From positions 1-64,000 of the forward strand of contig CANQVE010000006.1 in the NCBI GenBank assembly GCA_947627205.1: 64,000 bases of DNA, given 5' to 3'. Positions 52,904 to 61,820 of the stretch are shown in pieces. A program made the translations under genes and the position numbers. The stretch is from an uncultured Clostridia bacterium (GTDB taxonomy: Bacteria; Bacillota; Clostridia; Oscillospirales; Ruminococcaceae). Below the pieces are notes generated by a model. The model worked only from the letters and a program-made list of their open reading frames with translations, searched no databases and was not told where the DNA came from. Position 1 is the first letter of the stretch, and each line of letters starts with the position of its first letter.

Positions 52904-53281
52904 ATGTGGGAAAGTTTTGAATTTGGACCGCCCTATAAAGGCAAAAAGATCAAAAAAATAAACGGCGTTAAACTTCCCAAAAATTATCTCGCTTTTATGA
53001 AAGAGCATAACGGAGGCGACGGAGAGACCGCGGGAGGCTCGTGGCTCGTGCTGTATCCGCTCGAAGAATTACAGCAGATGAACGACGATTATGAGATACC
53101 CGAATTTCTCCCCGACCATATCATTATCGGCGACAACGGCGGAGGAGAATTTTTCGGAATAAACAAAAAAGGCGAATATTTTATCGTTCCCGAAATTATT
53201 GACGAGGAAAATCTTTCGGTCCTTTGCAGTGATATAAACTTACTGTCCGAAGCTGTCGACAAGTTCTGGGAAGATATATAA
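52904..53281 (+). CDS. SMI1/KNR4 (SUKH) family protein
   Basis: A 125-residue SUKH-fold protein with LPKNYLAFMKEHNGGDGE early and IIIGDNGGGEFFGI later. Many SUKH proteins are immunity partners of polymorphic toxins; others are stand-alone with unknown role. No toxin gene is nearby, so it is orphan here. GGGAG precedes the ATG at 52904; the reading frame extends back to a TTG at 52886, overlapping that site. It sits between the M24 gene and efp, which are normally adjacent, next to a repeat element. Confidence 0.8.
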   Translation: MWESFEFGPPYKGKKIKKINGVKLPKNYLAFMKEHNGGDGETAGGSWLVLYPLEELQQMNDDYEIPEFLPDHIIIGDNGGGEFFGINKKGEYFIVPEIIDEENLSVLCSDINLLSEAVDKFWEDI

Positions 53282-53314
53282 ATTTGCAGGCTTAAAGAGA
53301 GTGCTAAAAACTTA

Positions 53315-53343
53315 TTGACAAAATATTGCTTTTGTGATATAAT
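53315..53343 (+). promoter_or_regulatory. Promoter of efp
   Basis: TTGACA (53315-53320) and TATAAT (53338-53343), 17 bases apart. Confidence 0.85.
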
Positions 53344-53403
53344 AAAATGTAGAGTTTGCTCGTAAGAGCTTAGTTATGTTGAATAAAATTTTGGAGGTTC
53401 GCT

Positions 53404-53964
53404 ATGGTAACAGCGGGAGATTTCAGAAACGGTATGACTTTTGAAGAAGACGGAAACGTAATGCAGATCATCGAGTTCCAGCACGTTAAGCCCGGAAAAG
53501 GCGCGGCGTTCGTTCGCACAAAGGTGAAGAACGTTATTACAGGCTCGGTGGTTGAAAAGACTTATAACCCGTCTGCAAAATTCCCTACGGCTTTTGTAGA
53601 GAGAAAGGATATGGAATACACCTATTCCGACGGCGAGCTTTATCACTTTATGGATTCCGAAACGTATGAGGACGTTCCGATAAACGCTTCCGATGTCGGC
53701 GATAATTTCAAGTTCGTAAAGGAAAATATGGTTTGCAAGGTTCTTTCTTACAAAGGCAAGGTTTTCGGCGTTGAGCCTCCGAACTTTGTAGAGCTTGAAG
53801 TAACGACGACCGAGCCGGGCTTTGCGGGAAACACCGCCACAAACGCTACAAAACCCGCTACTCTCGAAACGGGCGCCGAGATACGCGTTCCTCTGTTTAT
53901 AAACGAGGGCGAGAAGATCCGTATCGACACAAGAACGGGCGAATATATGGAGCGCGTAAAGTAA
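53404..53964 (+). CDS. efp: Elongation factor P
   Basis: Relieves ribosome stalling at proline stretches. The 186 residues form a KOW-like domain and two OB domains. The tip of domain I is [10 protein letters not shown], with Lys32 the site that some bacteria modify. The closing [14 protein letters not shown] is standard. It has its own promoter and GGAGG. A hairpin (GGAGCT/AGCTCC, 53987-54010) follows. Confidence 0.97.
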   Translation: MVTAGDFRNGMTFEEDGNVMQIIEFQHVKPGKGAAFVRTKVKNVITGSVVEKTYNPSAKFPTAFVERKDMEYTYSDGELYHFMDSETYEDVPINASDVGDNFKFVKENMVCKVLSYKGKVFGVEPPNFVELEVTTTEPGFAGNTATNATKPATLETGAEIRVPLFINEGEKIRIDTRTGEYMERVK

Positions 53965-54036
53965 TCAGATCTTGCTTGATTTTATCGGAGCTTTGAAAAC
54001 TTTCAGCTCCAAAGCCGAATAAACGGGGGTGTTTTT

Positions 54037-54429
54037 ATGACTATAGGCGAAAAGGTATCTTATATAAAAGGTCTTTGCGAGGGCCTCGGAAAAGAAGATA
54101 AGATAATTTCGGCGATTCTTGATGTTCTTTCGGATATCGCGGAAAATCTTGAAGAAGTAGACGAAGAGCTTGATGATGTTGCGTCTGTAATGACCGACCT
54201 TGAAGAGAGCGTCTGCGACCTCGAGGACGAGGTTTACGGCGGATCGGACGACGATTATTACGAAGAGGATATTGACGATGACCTCAGTGAGATGTATGAA
54301 ACCGAGTGTCCGAATTGTCACAACAAGATCAGCTTTGATTATGATCAGGCGTCAAAGGGCGAGCTTGAATGCCCGAACTGCGGAAGTAAGCTCGTATTTG
54401 GTGTAAACGAAGACGCAGAAGAAGTATAA
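54037..54429 (+). CDS. CD1247-type protein with zinc ribbon
   Basis: A 130-residue protein typical of Clostridia and often near efp. The helical N-terminus (TIGEKVSYIKGLCEGLG) is the CD1247 N-terminal domain; a very acidic stretch (about 66-85) follows, then a zinc ribbon with CPNC twice (ECPNCHNK and ECPNCGSK). The function is unknown; the acidic and zinc parts suggest contact with a protein or nucleic-acid complex. Confidence 0.88.
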   Translation: MTIGEKVSYIKGLCEGLGKEDKIISAILDVLSDIAENLEEVDEELDDVASVMTDLEESVCDLEDEVYGGSDDDYYEEDIDDDLSEMYETECPNCHNKISFDYDQASKGELECPNCGSKLVFGVNEDAEEV

Positions 54430-54621
54430 AAGTATCTGTTCTCGTAAAGATCAGACGTGTAATTTTTCGGCACAATTCCGCTTTCGCCGGTGCATAAGTA
54501 TATCTCCAACCGTTTGAGTGAGATATCTAAAGCAGAGGGAGGCAGTTCCGAAAACGCGTTGCTTTTTGCGGGAACAATTTATTTTACTTAGGATAATTTT
54601 AGGATAGGACAAGCAGACAAG

Positions 54622-55677
54622 ATGAGCTACAAGGACAATCTATTAAAGATAGAGGCTTATGTTGCGGGCGAACAGCCGAATAAAACGGATTTCATAAAGC
54701 TCAACGCAAATGAAAATCCATATCCCCCCTCGCCTATGGCAATAAAAGCGATAAATGATTTTGACGGCGGGACGCTCAAAAAATACCCGTCCGCAAATGC
54801 CGTGGGACTTGTAAAAGCAATTGCGGAATACCACGGCTTAAAGCCCGAAAATGTTTTTGCAGGAAACGGCACGGACGATGTGCTGTCGCTGTGCTTTCGG
54901 GCATTTTTCAATTCGGGGAGACCGATACTTTTCCCCGATATAACCTATTCATTCAACACCGTCTGGTGCGAGATACTTAGGATACCCTACGAGCAGATAC
55001 GCGTAGACGAAAATTTCAGGATAGATCCCGCGGATTACAGGAGAGAAAACGGCGGAGTTGTCATTGCAAATCCGAACGCGCCTACTTCTATCGGAGAGGG
55101 CATTGAATTTGTAAGAGAGATACTCGAGGACAATAAAGACGTTGTGGTCATAATAGACGAGGCTTATGTTGATTTCGGCGGGACAACGGCAATACCGCTC
55201 CTTAAAGAATATGACAACCTTGTTATAACCAGAACGTTTTCAAAAAGCCGTTCTATGGCGGGAATGAGATTAGGCTATGCAATGGGAAGCGCCGACGCTG
55301 TTTGCGCGCTTTATGCCGCAAAGGACAGCATGAACAGCTATCCCGTGGACAGCGTTGCACAGGCTGCGGGAATTGCCTCGATAGGCGATGAAAAGTATTT
55401 CAGGGAAACTCTGAAAAAGGTAATGGCTACCCGCGAAAGGCTTACGGAAGAAATGCGGAAAATGGGCTTCGATATCCCCGACAGTTCTGCGAACTTTATT
55501 TTTGCAAAGCACAAAACGCTTTCCGCAAAGGACATTTTCGAGTTCCTGAAATCAAAGGACATCTACGTCCGCTATTTCAATAAACCGCGAATAGATGACC
55601 GTCTGCGTATCACAATAGGAACAGACGATGAAACAGACAGGCTTTTAGATGCTTTGAGAGAGTATGTCAATAATTAA
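54622..55677 (+). CDS. hisC: Histidinol-phosphate aminotransferase
   Basis: PLP-dependent step of histidine synthesis, exchanging the amino group between glutamate and imidazole acetol phosphate. It is 351 residues with NANENPYPPS, GNGTDDVLSLCFRAF, the aspartate in VVIIDEAYVDF and the PLP lysine in TRTFSKSRSMAG. It is separate from any other his gene here, and HisC-like enzymes also act on aromatic amino acids. The upstream 190 bases have short hairpins but no clear promoter; the ribosome-binding site is weak. Confidence 0.92.
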   Translation: MSYKDNLLKIEAYVAGEQPNKTDFIKLNANENPYPPSPMAIKAINDFDGGTLKKYPSANAVGLVKAIAEYHGLKPENVFAGNGTDDVLSLCFRAFFNSGRPILFPDITYSFNTVWCEILRIPYEQIRVDENFRIDPADYRRENGGVVIANPNAPTSIGEGIEFVREILEDNKDVVVIIDEAYVDFGGTTAIPLLKEYDNLVITRTFSKSRSMAGMRLGYAMGSADAVCALYAAKDSMNSYPVDSVAQAAGIASIGDEKYFRETLKKVMATRERLTEEMRKMGFDIPDSSANFIFAKHKTLSAKDIFEFLKSKDIYVRYFNKPRIDDRLRITIGTDDETDRLLDALREYVNN

Positions 55678-55695
55678 AATCGAGAGGTGCATATT

Positions 55696-56961
55696 ATGAA
55701 AATAGAAACGCAATGCTTACACGAGGGTTACACTCCCAAAAACGGCGAACCGCGCGTTATGCCTATAGTACAAAGCACGACTTATGTTTACGATTCGACT
55801 GACGACGTCGCGGCTGTATTCGACGATCCGACAAAGGGACTTATCTATTCCCGTTTTGCAAATCCCACAACGGACGTTGTAGAAAAGAAAATATCGGCTC
55901 TGGAGGGCGGCGCGGCGGCTATGTGTACGTCAAGCGGTCAGGCGGCGAGCCTGCTTTCTATTCTCAATATCTGCGAGGCAGGCGACAGCTTTATTGCTTC
56001 CGCGTCAATTTACGGAGGCACGATAAATCTGTTCGGCTATACGCTGAAAAAAATGGGAATTGAGTGCATTTTTGTAGAACACGACTGCACGGAAGAAGAG
56101 CTGAACGCGGCTTTTAAGGACAACACAAAGGCTGTTTTCGGAGAAACTCTTGCAAATCCCGCACTGACGGTTTTGGATATCGAGATGTGGGCAAAGGTTG
56201 CTCACGCACACGGCGTTCCGCTTATAATCGACAACACTTTTGCAACTCCCGTTTTGTGCCGTCCTATTGAATGGGGAGCGGATATCGTCGTTCATTCTAC
56301 GTCAAAATATATGGACGGACACGCTCTTCAGGTCGGCGGAGTTATAGTTGACAGCGGAAAATTCGACTGGACAAACGGAAAATTCCCGTGTATGACCGAG
56401 CCTGACGAGAGCTATCACGGGCTTGTTTATACGGAAAAATATCCAGCTGCGCCGTATATCACAAAAGCGAGAATGCAGCTTATGCGCGATTTCGGCTGTT
56501 ATCCCGCGGCAAATTCTTCTTTCCTGCTCAATCTGGGACTTGAAACGCTTGCGGTAAGAATGAAGCAGTATTGCGAAAACGCGCTGAAAGTCGCGCAGTA
56601 TATACAGTCTACGGGAAAAGCGGAGTTTGTGACATATCCCGCGCTTGAGGGAAGCAAAGGTCACGAGCTTGCGAAAAAATATCTTCCTAACGGAACGAGC
56701 GGAGTTATTTCATTTTCAATAAAGGGCGGCAGAAGCACGGCGGTAAAGTTTATGGACAGCTTAAAGCTCGCTTCAAATGAAGTTCATGTCGCTGATATCA
56801 GGACTTGCGTTTTACACCCCGCAAGCGCTACGCACCGTCAGCTTTCCGACGAGCAGCTCGTTGCGGCGGGAATAGACGGCGGACTTATAAGACTGTCCGT
56901 AGGTCTTGAAAATGCTGATGACATTATAGACGACCTTAAAGGTGCTTTTGCAAATATCTGA
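55696..56961 (+). CDS. metY: O-acetylhomoserine sulfhydrylase (MetY-type)
   Basis: A 421-residue Cys/Met-metabolism PLP enzyme that makes homocysteine from O-acetylhomoserine and sulfide. SRFANPTTDVVEKKISALEG, SSGQAASLLS, and the PLP lysine in HSTSKYMDGHA are present, with LRLSVGLENADDIIDDL near the end. The GTG at 55687 overlaps the binding site GAGAGGTG, so ATG 55696 is used. Methionine gamma-lyase and cystathionine-class enzymes are similar, but the long insert and length favour MetY. It follows hisC by 18 bases. Confidence 0.9.
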   Translation: MKIETQCLHEGYTPKNGEPRVMPIVQSTTYVYDSTDDVAAVFDDPTKGLIYSRFANPTTDVVEKKISALEGGAAAMCTSSGQAASLLSILNICEAGDSFIASASIYGGTINLFGYTLKKMGIECIFVEHDCTEEELNAAFKDNTKAVFGETLANPALTVLDIEMWAKVAHAHGVPLIIDNTFATPVLCRPIEWGADIVVHSTSKYMDGHALQVGGVIVDSGKFDWTNGKFPCMTEPDESYHGLVYTEKYPAAPYITKARMQLMRDFGCYPAANSSFLLNLGLETLAVRMKQYCENALKVAQYIQSTGKAEFVTYPALEGSKGHELAKKYLPNGTSGVISFSIKGGRSTAVKFMDSLKLASNEVHVADIRTCVLHPASATHRQLSDEQLVAAGIDGGLIRLSVGLENADDIIDDLKGAFANI

Positions 56962-57008
56962 CTTTTATTTTTGACAGCTCGTAACATTATGATAAAAAGG
57001 AATTTTAA

Positions 57009-57773
57009 ATGCACACAAAAAAATCAACAATTATAAGAACAATTATCATAATTATTTCGGGAATAATGCTCGTATGGTCGCTTTGCAATAAAATTACAGA
57101 GGGAACGTTTATCGGCGTTTTCGGCTTCGGCGCAATAATAGCCGTCTGCGTTTTTATAAAGCCAATTTTAAGGGCAATTAAATTCTGCTGGAAAAAGATA
57201 CCGCTTCGGGCGGTAATGCTTGCGCTGGGTACAGCAATTGCGTTTTTCGCGGGAATGTGCATTTGGTTTTCGGCAAATATGCTGATACGCGCGGAAGTCC
57301 CCGTTGACGAGCCGAAAGCTGTTTTAGTTTTAGGCTGTCTTGTAAAGGGAGAAACTCCGAGCTTAATGCTGAATGCACGTCTTGAAGCGGCAGTTGAGGT
57401 AATTGAAGAAAACCCCGGCGCGCTTATAGTTCTCTGCGGAGGAATGGGCGGAAGCGAGAAGATAACCGAAGCCGAGGCAATGCGCCGTTATCTGACGGCA
57501 AAGGGAATACCCGAAGAACGAATGATACTTGAGGACAAATCGACCTCTACCGAGGAAAATATTGCCTTTGCGTCTAAGATACTAAAGGAACGCAGAATAT
57601 CGGACAACATCATTATAGTTACAAACGAGTTCCACCAATACAGAGCGTATATTTTTGCAAAAAGAAACGGGCTTAGTACAGGAGCGCATTCGGCGCATAC
57701 ATTTTTGCCGAACCTCCTGAATTACTGGCTAAGAGAGTGGGCAGGGCTGTTTGTACAGTTCTTTGACCGCTGA
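57009..57773 (+). CDS. DUF218 (ElyC/SanA/YdcF) membrane protein
   Basis: A 254-residue protein with three hydrophobic segments in the first 95 residues and an external or cytoplasmic DUF218 domain: AVLVLGCLVKGETPS, LCGGMGGSEKI, TSTEENIAFASKI and VTNEFHQYRA. Relatives affect envelope integrity and vancomycin sensitivity (SanA, ElyC) and bind SAM-like ligands (YdcF). Its exact role is unknown. Confidence 0.88.
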   Translation: MHTKKSTIIRTIIIIISGIMLVWSLCNKITEGTFIGVFGFGAIIAVCVFIKPILRAIKFCWKKIPLRAVMLALGTAIAFFAGMCIWFSANMLIRAEVPVDEPKAVLVLGCLVKGETPSLMLNARLEAAVEVIEENPGALIVLCGGMGGSEKITEAEAMRRYLTAKGIPEERMILEDKSTSTEENIAFASKILKERRISDNIIIVTNEFHQYRAYIFAKRNGLSTGAHSAHTFLPNLLNYWLREWAGLFVQFFDR

Positions 57774-57803
57774 TAGAGAAAAAGATCTGAAAGGAGATAA
57801 CTG

Positions 57804-59417
57804 TTGATAACAGTATCGGACGTTTCCGTGTCGTTCGGCGGACAGCTTTTGTTTAAAGACGCCGAGCTTAAATTTACCGCGGGAAATTGTTATGGAGTTA
57901 TAGGCGCAAACGGTGCGGGAAAATCGACATTTCTGCGCGTGCTTTGCGGAGAGCTTGAACCGACAAAAGGAACGGTCTCACACCCCGCAGAGATGAGAAT
58001 GAGCGTTTTAAAGCAGGACCACTATGCGTTTGACGAGTATACCGTAATGGATACCGTAATTATGGGAAACAAGCGCCTTTACGATATTATGAAAGAAAAA
58101 GACGCGCTTTATATGAAAGAGGATTTTACCGACGAGGACGGAGAAAAAGCGTCTGTTTTAGAGGGCGAATTTGCCGAAATGAACGGCTATGAGGCTGAAA
58201 GCGACGCTTCAAAGCTCGTCCAGGGGCTCGGACTTTCGGAGGAGATAATGTATTCGCAGATGTCCTCACTTTCGGGAAATGAAAAAGTAAAGGTCTTGCT
58301 TGCACAGTGCCTTTTCGGAAATCCCGATATTATCCTTATGGACGAGCCGACAAACCACCTTGATGTTGACGCGGTCTCGTGGCTCGAAGATTTCCTTGCG
58401 GATTATTTCGGAACAGTCATTGTCGTTTCTCATGACAGGCATTTTCTGAATAACGTCTGCACGCATATAGTCGATATAGATTACGGCAAAATAAAAATGT
58501 ACGTCGGAAATTATGAGTTCTGGTATGAAAGCTCACAGCTCATTCGGCGTATGATAAAACAGCAAAATCAAAAGACCGAAGAAAAGATAAAGGAGCTTCA
58601 GAACTTTATTGCGCGCTTTTCTGCGAACAAATCAAAGTCAAAACAGGCGACTTCCCGCAGAAAACTGCTCGACAAGCTGACAGTAGAAGAACTTCCAGCA
58701 AGTTCGAGAAAATACCCTTATATCGCGTTCGACATGGAGCGAGAGTCTGGAAAGGATATCCTCGAAGTAAGAGGCTTGTCAAAAACCGTTGACGGCGTAA
58801 AGGTATTGAACAATTTGAGCTTCACCGTTGCAAAAGGCGATAAGATAGCATTTGTCGGAGCAAACGAGATAGGCATAACGACACTGTTTAAAATACTGAC
58901 CGAAGAAATTCCCGCCGACGAGGGAACGTTCAAATGGGGAAGCACCATAAGCGTTTCATATTTCCCGAATGACAACAGTTCGTTCTTTAACGGCTGTGAC
59001 CTGTCCATACTTGATTGGATGCGTCAGTATTCAAAGGACGAGACAGAGAGTTATCTAAGAGGATTTCTGGGGAGAATGCTGTTTTCGGGAGATGACGTTT
59101 TCAAGCCCGTAAAGGTACTTTCGGGCGGGGAAAAGGTAAGATGCATGTTTTCGAGAATGATGCTTTTTAAAAGCAATTTCCTTATTCTTGACAGACCTAC
59201 GAACCACCTTGACCTTGAAAGCATAACCGCGGTAAACAACGGCCTTTCGGAGTTCAAGGGAAATCTGCTTTTCGCTACTCACGACCTCGAAATACTCGAA
59301 ACTGCTCCGAACAGGATAATTGAACTTACCGAAAACGGCTGCCGTGATTTTGCGGGAAGCTATGAGGATTATGTTTCATGGCGGCGCGAAAATGTGGGCG
59401 GAGCGCTTGCTATCTGA
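57804..59417 (+). CDS. ABC-F protein with degenerate second ATPase site
   Basis: A 537-residue ABC-F protein, soluble and ribosome-associated in its family, with two nucleotide-binding domains joined by a basic linker (about 245-320). Site 1 is intact: GANGAGKST, LSGNEKVKV and LMDEPTNHLD. Site 2 is not: Walker A reads GANEIGITT with isoleucine for the catalytic lysine, and Walker B reads LILDRPTNHLD with arginine for the catalytic glutamate, although LSGGEKVRC is present. It begins with TTG after AAAGGAG. It resembles YkpA/YbiT-type proteins rather than known resistance factors. Confidence 0.9.
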   Translation: MITVSDVSVSFGGQLLFKDAELKFTAGNCYGVIGANGAGKSTFLRVLCGELEPTKGTVSHPAEMRMSVLKQDHYAFDEYTVMDTVIMGNKRLYDIMKEKDALYMKEDFTDEDGEKASVLEGEFAEMNGYEAESDASKLVQGLGLSEEIMYSQMSSLSGNEKVKVLLAQCLFGNPDIILMDEPTNHLDVDAVSWLEDFLADYFGTVIVVSHDRHFLNNVCTHIVDIDYGKIKMYVGNYEFWYESSQLIRRMIKQQNQKTEEKIKELQNFIARFSANKSKSKQATSRRKLLDKLTVEELPASSRKYPYIAFDMERESGKDILEVRGLSKTVDGVKVLNNLSFTVAKGDKIAFVGANEIGITTLFKILTEEIPADEGTFKWGSTISVSYFPNDNSSFFNGCDLSILDWMRQYSKDETESYLRGFLGRMLFSGDDVFKPVKVLSGGEKVRCMFSRMMLFKSNFLILDRPTNHLDLESITAVNNGLSEFKGNLLFATHDLEILETAPNRIIELTENGCRDFAGSYEDYVSWRRENVGGALAI

Positions 59418-59449
59418 CAAAAACGGCGCATTTATCGGGGTGTGGAAAT

Positions 59450-60364
59450 ATGAATTACATTATTCTTGATATGGAATGGAACCAGGCTTTGAGCAGGGCT
59501 AAGACCATTCGTTCGCCGATAGTTCTGAACGGAGAGATAATTCAGATCGGCGCAATAAAGACAGACGAGGATTTTGAGCTTGTAGACAAGTTCAAAATAA
59601 ACGTCCGTCCGAAATATTACAATAAAATGAACCCTTATGTTGAGGAAATAACGGGCATTTCAAGCATCAGCCTGACTTGCGGAGAGACTTTTCCGCAGGC
59701 GTTCAGACGGTTTTCGGAGTGGTGCGGAAATGAATTTCGTTTTATAACATGGGGTTTTGACGATATAGGGGTATTGTCGGATAATTTAAAGCTCCACGGG
59801 CTCGACGATACTTTCGGCAGGAATTATATAAATCTCCAGCTTATTTACAACCGTCAGACAAAAGCGTCCCAGCATCAGTGCAGTCTGTCTGCCGCCGCAG
59901 AAAAGCTCGGTATTCCTATAGATGTTCAGGTGCATGACGCGGCAAACGACGCATATCTTACATACGAGGTATGCAAAAAACTCGATATGACGCTGGGAAT
60001 TGCGGAATATTCGGAGCTTGCCTCGAAAATATCCGAGCCGATATTCAGGGATACCGTACCGAAAGTGAAAGACTGCAAACAAATGCTCCTTGATAAACGG
60101 GTGACAGATATACAATGCCCCGCCTGCAAGCAAAAGCTCACGTTCGGAGAGTGGCTTTTCACAAACGGAAAAAATTGCAGGACTATTACCCGCTGTACTT
60201 GCAGTGAAGTGTATCTGGTAAAGCTCAAAGCGGCGTTTATATCGGAGGGAAATTTTACGGTCATGCGTTCGGTCTATGCTTCTACCGAGAGCGAAGCAAA
60301 CATTTTTTCCGAAAAGCTCAGAAAAAGAGCCGAGGCACGAGAAAGACACAAGAAAAACGTTTAA
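59450..60364 (+). CDS. DEDD 3'-5' exonuclease (KapD-like) with zinc-ribbon tail
   Basis: A 304-residue RNase T-fold exonuclease. LDMEWNQ provides the first acidic pair, WGFDDIGVL the second and VHDAANDAYLTYEV the HD.D motif of the DEDDh class. Such short proteins, known as KapD or Eri1-like, trim RNA ends. After residue 190 there is an extra domain with CPACKQK and, 27 residues later, CTC, probably a small zinc ribbon for nucleic acid. The frame extends back to 59378 but GGGGTG decides for ATG 59450. Confidence 0.85.
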   Translation: MNYIILDMEWNQALSRAKTIRSPIVLNGEIIQIGAIKTDEDFELVDKFKINVRPKYYNKMNPYVEEITGISSISLTCGETFPQAFRRFSEWCGNEFRFITWGFDDIGVLSDNLKLHGLDDTFGRNYINLQLIYNRQTKASQHQCSLSAAAEKLGIPIDVQVHDAANDAYLTYEVCKKLDMTLGIAEYSELASKISEPIFRDTVPKVKDCKQMLLDKRVTDIQCPACKQKLTFGEWLFTNGKNCRTITRCTCSEVYLVKLKAAFISEGNFTVMRSVYASTESEANIFSEKLRKRAEARERHKKNV

Positions 60365-60385
60365 GCCCGATAACAATTTAAATTT

Positions 60386-60402
60386 TATCCGCGAAGCGGA
60401 TA
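60386..60402. repeat. Short palindrome TATCCGC/GCGGATA
   Basis: A perfect 7-bp stem with a GAA loop, similar to the ATCCGCC/GGCGGAT hairpin inside the repeat element at 52.7 kb, and followed by an ACTGTACACTGTATACTG stutter. It is probably a dispersed intergenic repeat. Confidence 0.4.
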
Positions 60403-60533
60403 CATTTGCTGTTTACTTTAAACTGTACACTGTATACTGCAAATCATAGACAAAGTACATCTCCCCTATAATAATGCCTGATAGAAATAAAACGTTATAG
60501 TCATGCATAAACATTGCACAAGGGGTGATTTTC

Positions 60534-60824
60534 GTGGTATACAGTTTTAATGACTTGAAGTGTAAAGAGATCATCAATGTAAAGACGGGCGCAAGACTCG
60601 GATATCCCGACGATATCGAGTTCGACAGCTGTACGGCAAAGATATGCAGAATGATAGTTTTCGGCAGAGCAAAGCTGTTCGGACTGCTCGGAAGAGAGGA
60701 CGACCTGTATATAAAGTGGTGTGATATTGACGTTATAGGTGATGACACGATACTTGTTTCATGTGATGTTCCGTCAAATTGTATAAAACACCGCGGAAAA
60801 GGTTTTGGAAGTTTGTTTAAATAA
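60534..60824 (+). CDS. YlmC/YmxH-family PRC-barrel protein
   Basis: A 96-residue PRC-barrel protein of the YlmC/YmxH type, present in spore formers, with FNDLKCKEIINVKTGARLGYPDDIEFD and the GKGFGSLF-like end. YlmC appears in sporulation-linked annotation; its biochemical role is unknown. GTG 60534 follows AGGGGTGA (60521-60528) at 6 bases; the GTG at 60525 overlaps that site. Confidence 0.88.
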   Translation: MVYSFNDLKCKEIINVKTGARLGYPDDIEFDSCTAKICRMIVFGRAKLFGLLGREDDLYIKWCDIDVIGDDTILVSCDVPSNCIKHRGKGFGSLFK

Positions 60825-60839
60825 ACAAATAAAAAATAC

Positions 60840-60868
60840 TTGATAAATAAACAAATTTATGGTACAAT
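60840..60868 (+). promoter_or_regulatory. Promoter of rpsB-tsf
   Basis: TTGATA (60840-60845) and TACAAT (60863-60868), 17 bases apart, with a TGG extension. Confidence 0.75.
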
Positions 60869-60874
60869 ATTATG

Positions 60875-61043
60875 GTAATTTCGGTTGTTGTATTATACCG
60901 AAAAATACACACACGCAAAAGGCTTTTTGGGTGCGGCATTGTGTGAAAAGAGCGCGGAGCATCTGCACGAGTTCTAAAGCATAAAGCTGTTGGAAAGGCT
61001 TGTTTTGCGTGGAGGAAATCAACCTAAACAGGAGGAAAAACAA
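60875..61043 (+). promoter_or_regulatory. Structured leader of rpsB
   Basis: CACGCAAAA (60912-60920) pairs perfectly with TTTTGCGTG (61003-61011), closing a region of about 80 bases with further short stems. TTTCGG/CCGAAA forms an upstream hairpin. The pairing ends 20 bases before the rpsB ribosome-binding site, a position suited to feedback by S2; that is inferred. Confidence 0.5.
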
Positions 61044-61781
61044 ATGGCAGTAGTATCAATGAAACAGCTTCTGGAGGCAGGAGTTCACTTTGGACACCTC
61101 ACAAAGAGATGGAACCCGAAAATGGCTCCGTATATCTTTACCGAGAGAAACGGTATTTACATTATCGACCTCCAGAAAACAGTAAAGAAGCTCGACGAGG
61201 CTTATAACTTCGTCCACGAAACAGCGGCAAACGGCGGAGAGATACTCTTTGTAGGAACAAAGAAGCAGGCTGCGGATTCCATAAAGGAAGAAGCTACGCG
61301 TGCAGGCGCTCACTATGTAAACGCCCGCTGGCTCGGCGGCATGATGACGAACTTCAAGACTATCCAGAGAAGAATTGCCCGTCTTGAACAGCTTCACACA
61401 ATGGAAACAGACGGAACGTTCGATCTTCTTCCCAAAAAAGAAGTTATAAAGCTCAATCTTGAAATTGAAAAGCTCGAAAAGTTCCTCGGCGGTATAAAGA
61501 ATATGAAGAAGCTCCCCGCGGCTCTGTTTGTTGTAGATCCGCGCAAGGAGAAAATTGCCGTAAGCGAGGCAAGAAAGCTCGGTATTCCCGTTGTGGCTAT
61601 TGTAGACACAAACTGCGATCCCGATGAGATAGACTATGTTATCCCCGGAAACGACGACGCTATCCGCGCTGTAAAGCTCATTGCAGGCGCAATGGCTGAC
61701 GCGATAATCGCAGGCAACCAGGGAACAACAGAAGCGCCCGCAGAAGAAAATGACGAACAGCCAGAAGCAGAGGCTGAATAA
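61044..61781 (+). CDS. rpsB: 30S ribosomal protein S2
   Basis: A 245-residue S2, with [20 protein letters not shown], the GGMMTNFKT motif and [25 protein letters not shown] sets the ATG at 61044; the in-frame codons back to 60990 are leader. The acidic tail ([16 protein letters not shown]) is variable between species. It is followed by tsf after 39 bases. Confidence 0.97.
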   Translation: MAVVSMKQLLEAGVHFGHLTKRWNPKMAPYIFTERNGIYIIDLQKTVKKLDEAYNFVHETAANGGEILFVGTKKQAADSIKEEATRAGAHYVNARWLGGMMTNFKTIQRRIARLEQLHTMETDGTFDLLPKKEVIKLNLEIEKLEKFLGGIKNMKKLPAALFVVDPRKEKIAVSEARKLGIPVVAIVDTNCDPDEIDYVIPGNDDAIRAVKLIAGAMADAIIAGNQGTTEAPAEENDEQPEAEAE

Positions 61782-61820
61782 TTTGAGCGGTGCGGATAAA
61801 TACAGAGGAGAATGAATAAT

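Noticed and set aside
54430-54621. Possible riboswitch before hisC
   Set aside because: Short inverted pairs exist (for example GTTCC/GGAAC), but no known motif, no clear promoter and no terminator could be read.
56971-56993. TTGACA and TATGAT before the DUF218 gene
   Set aside because: The boxes are only 11 bases apart, too close for a promoter.
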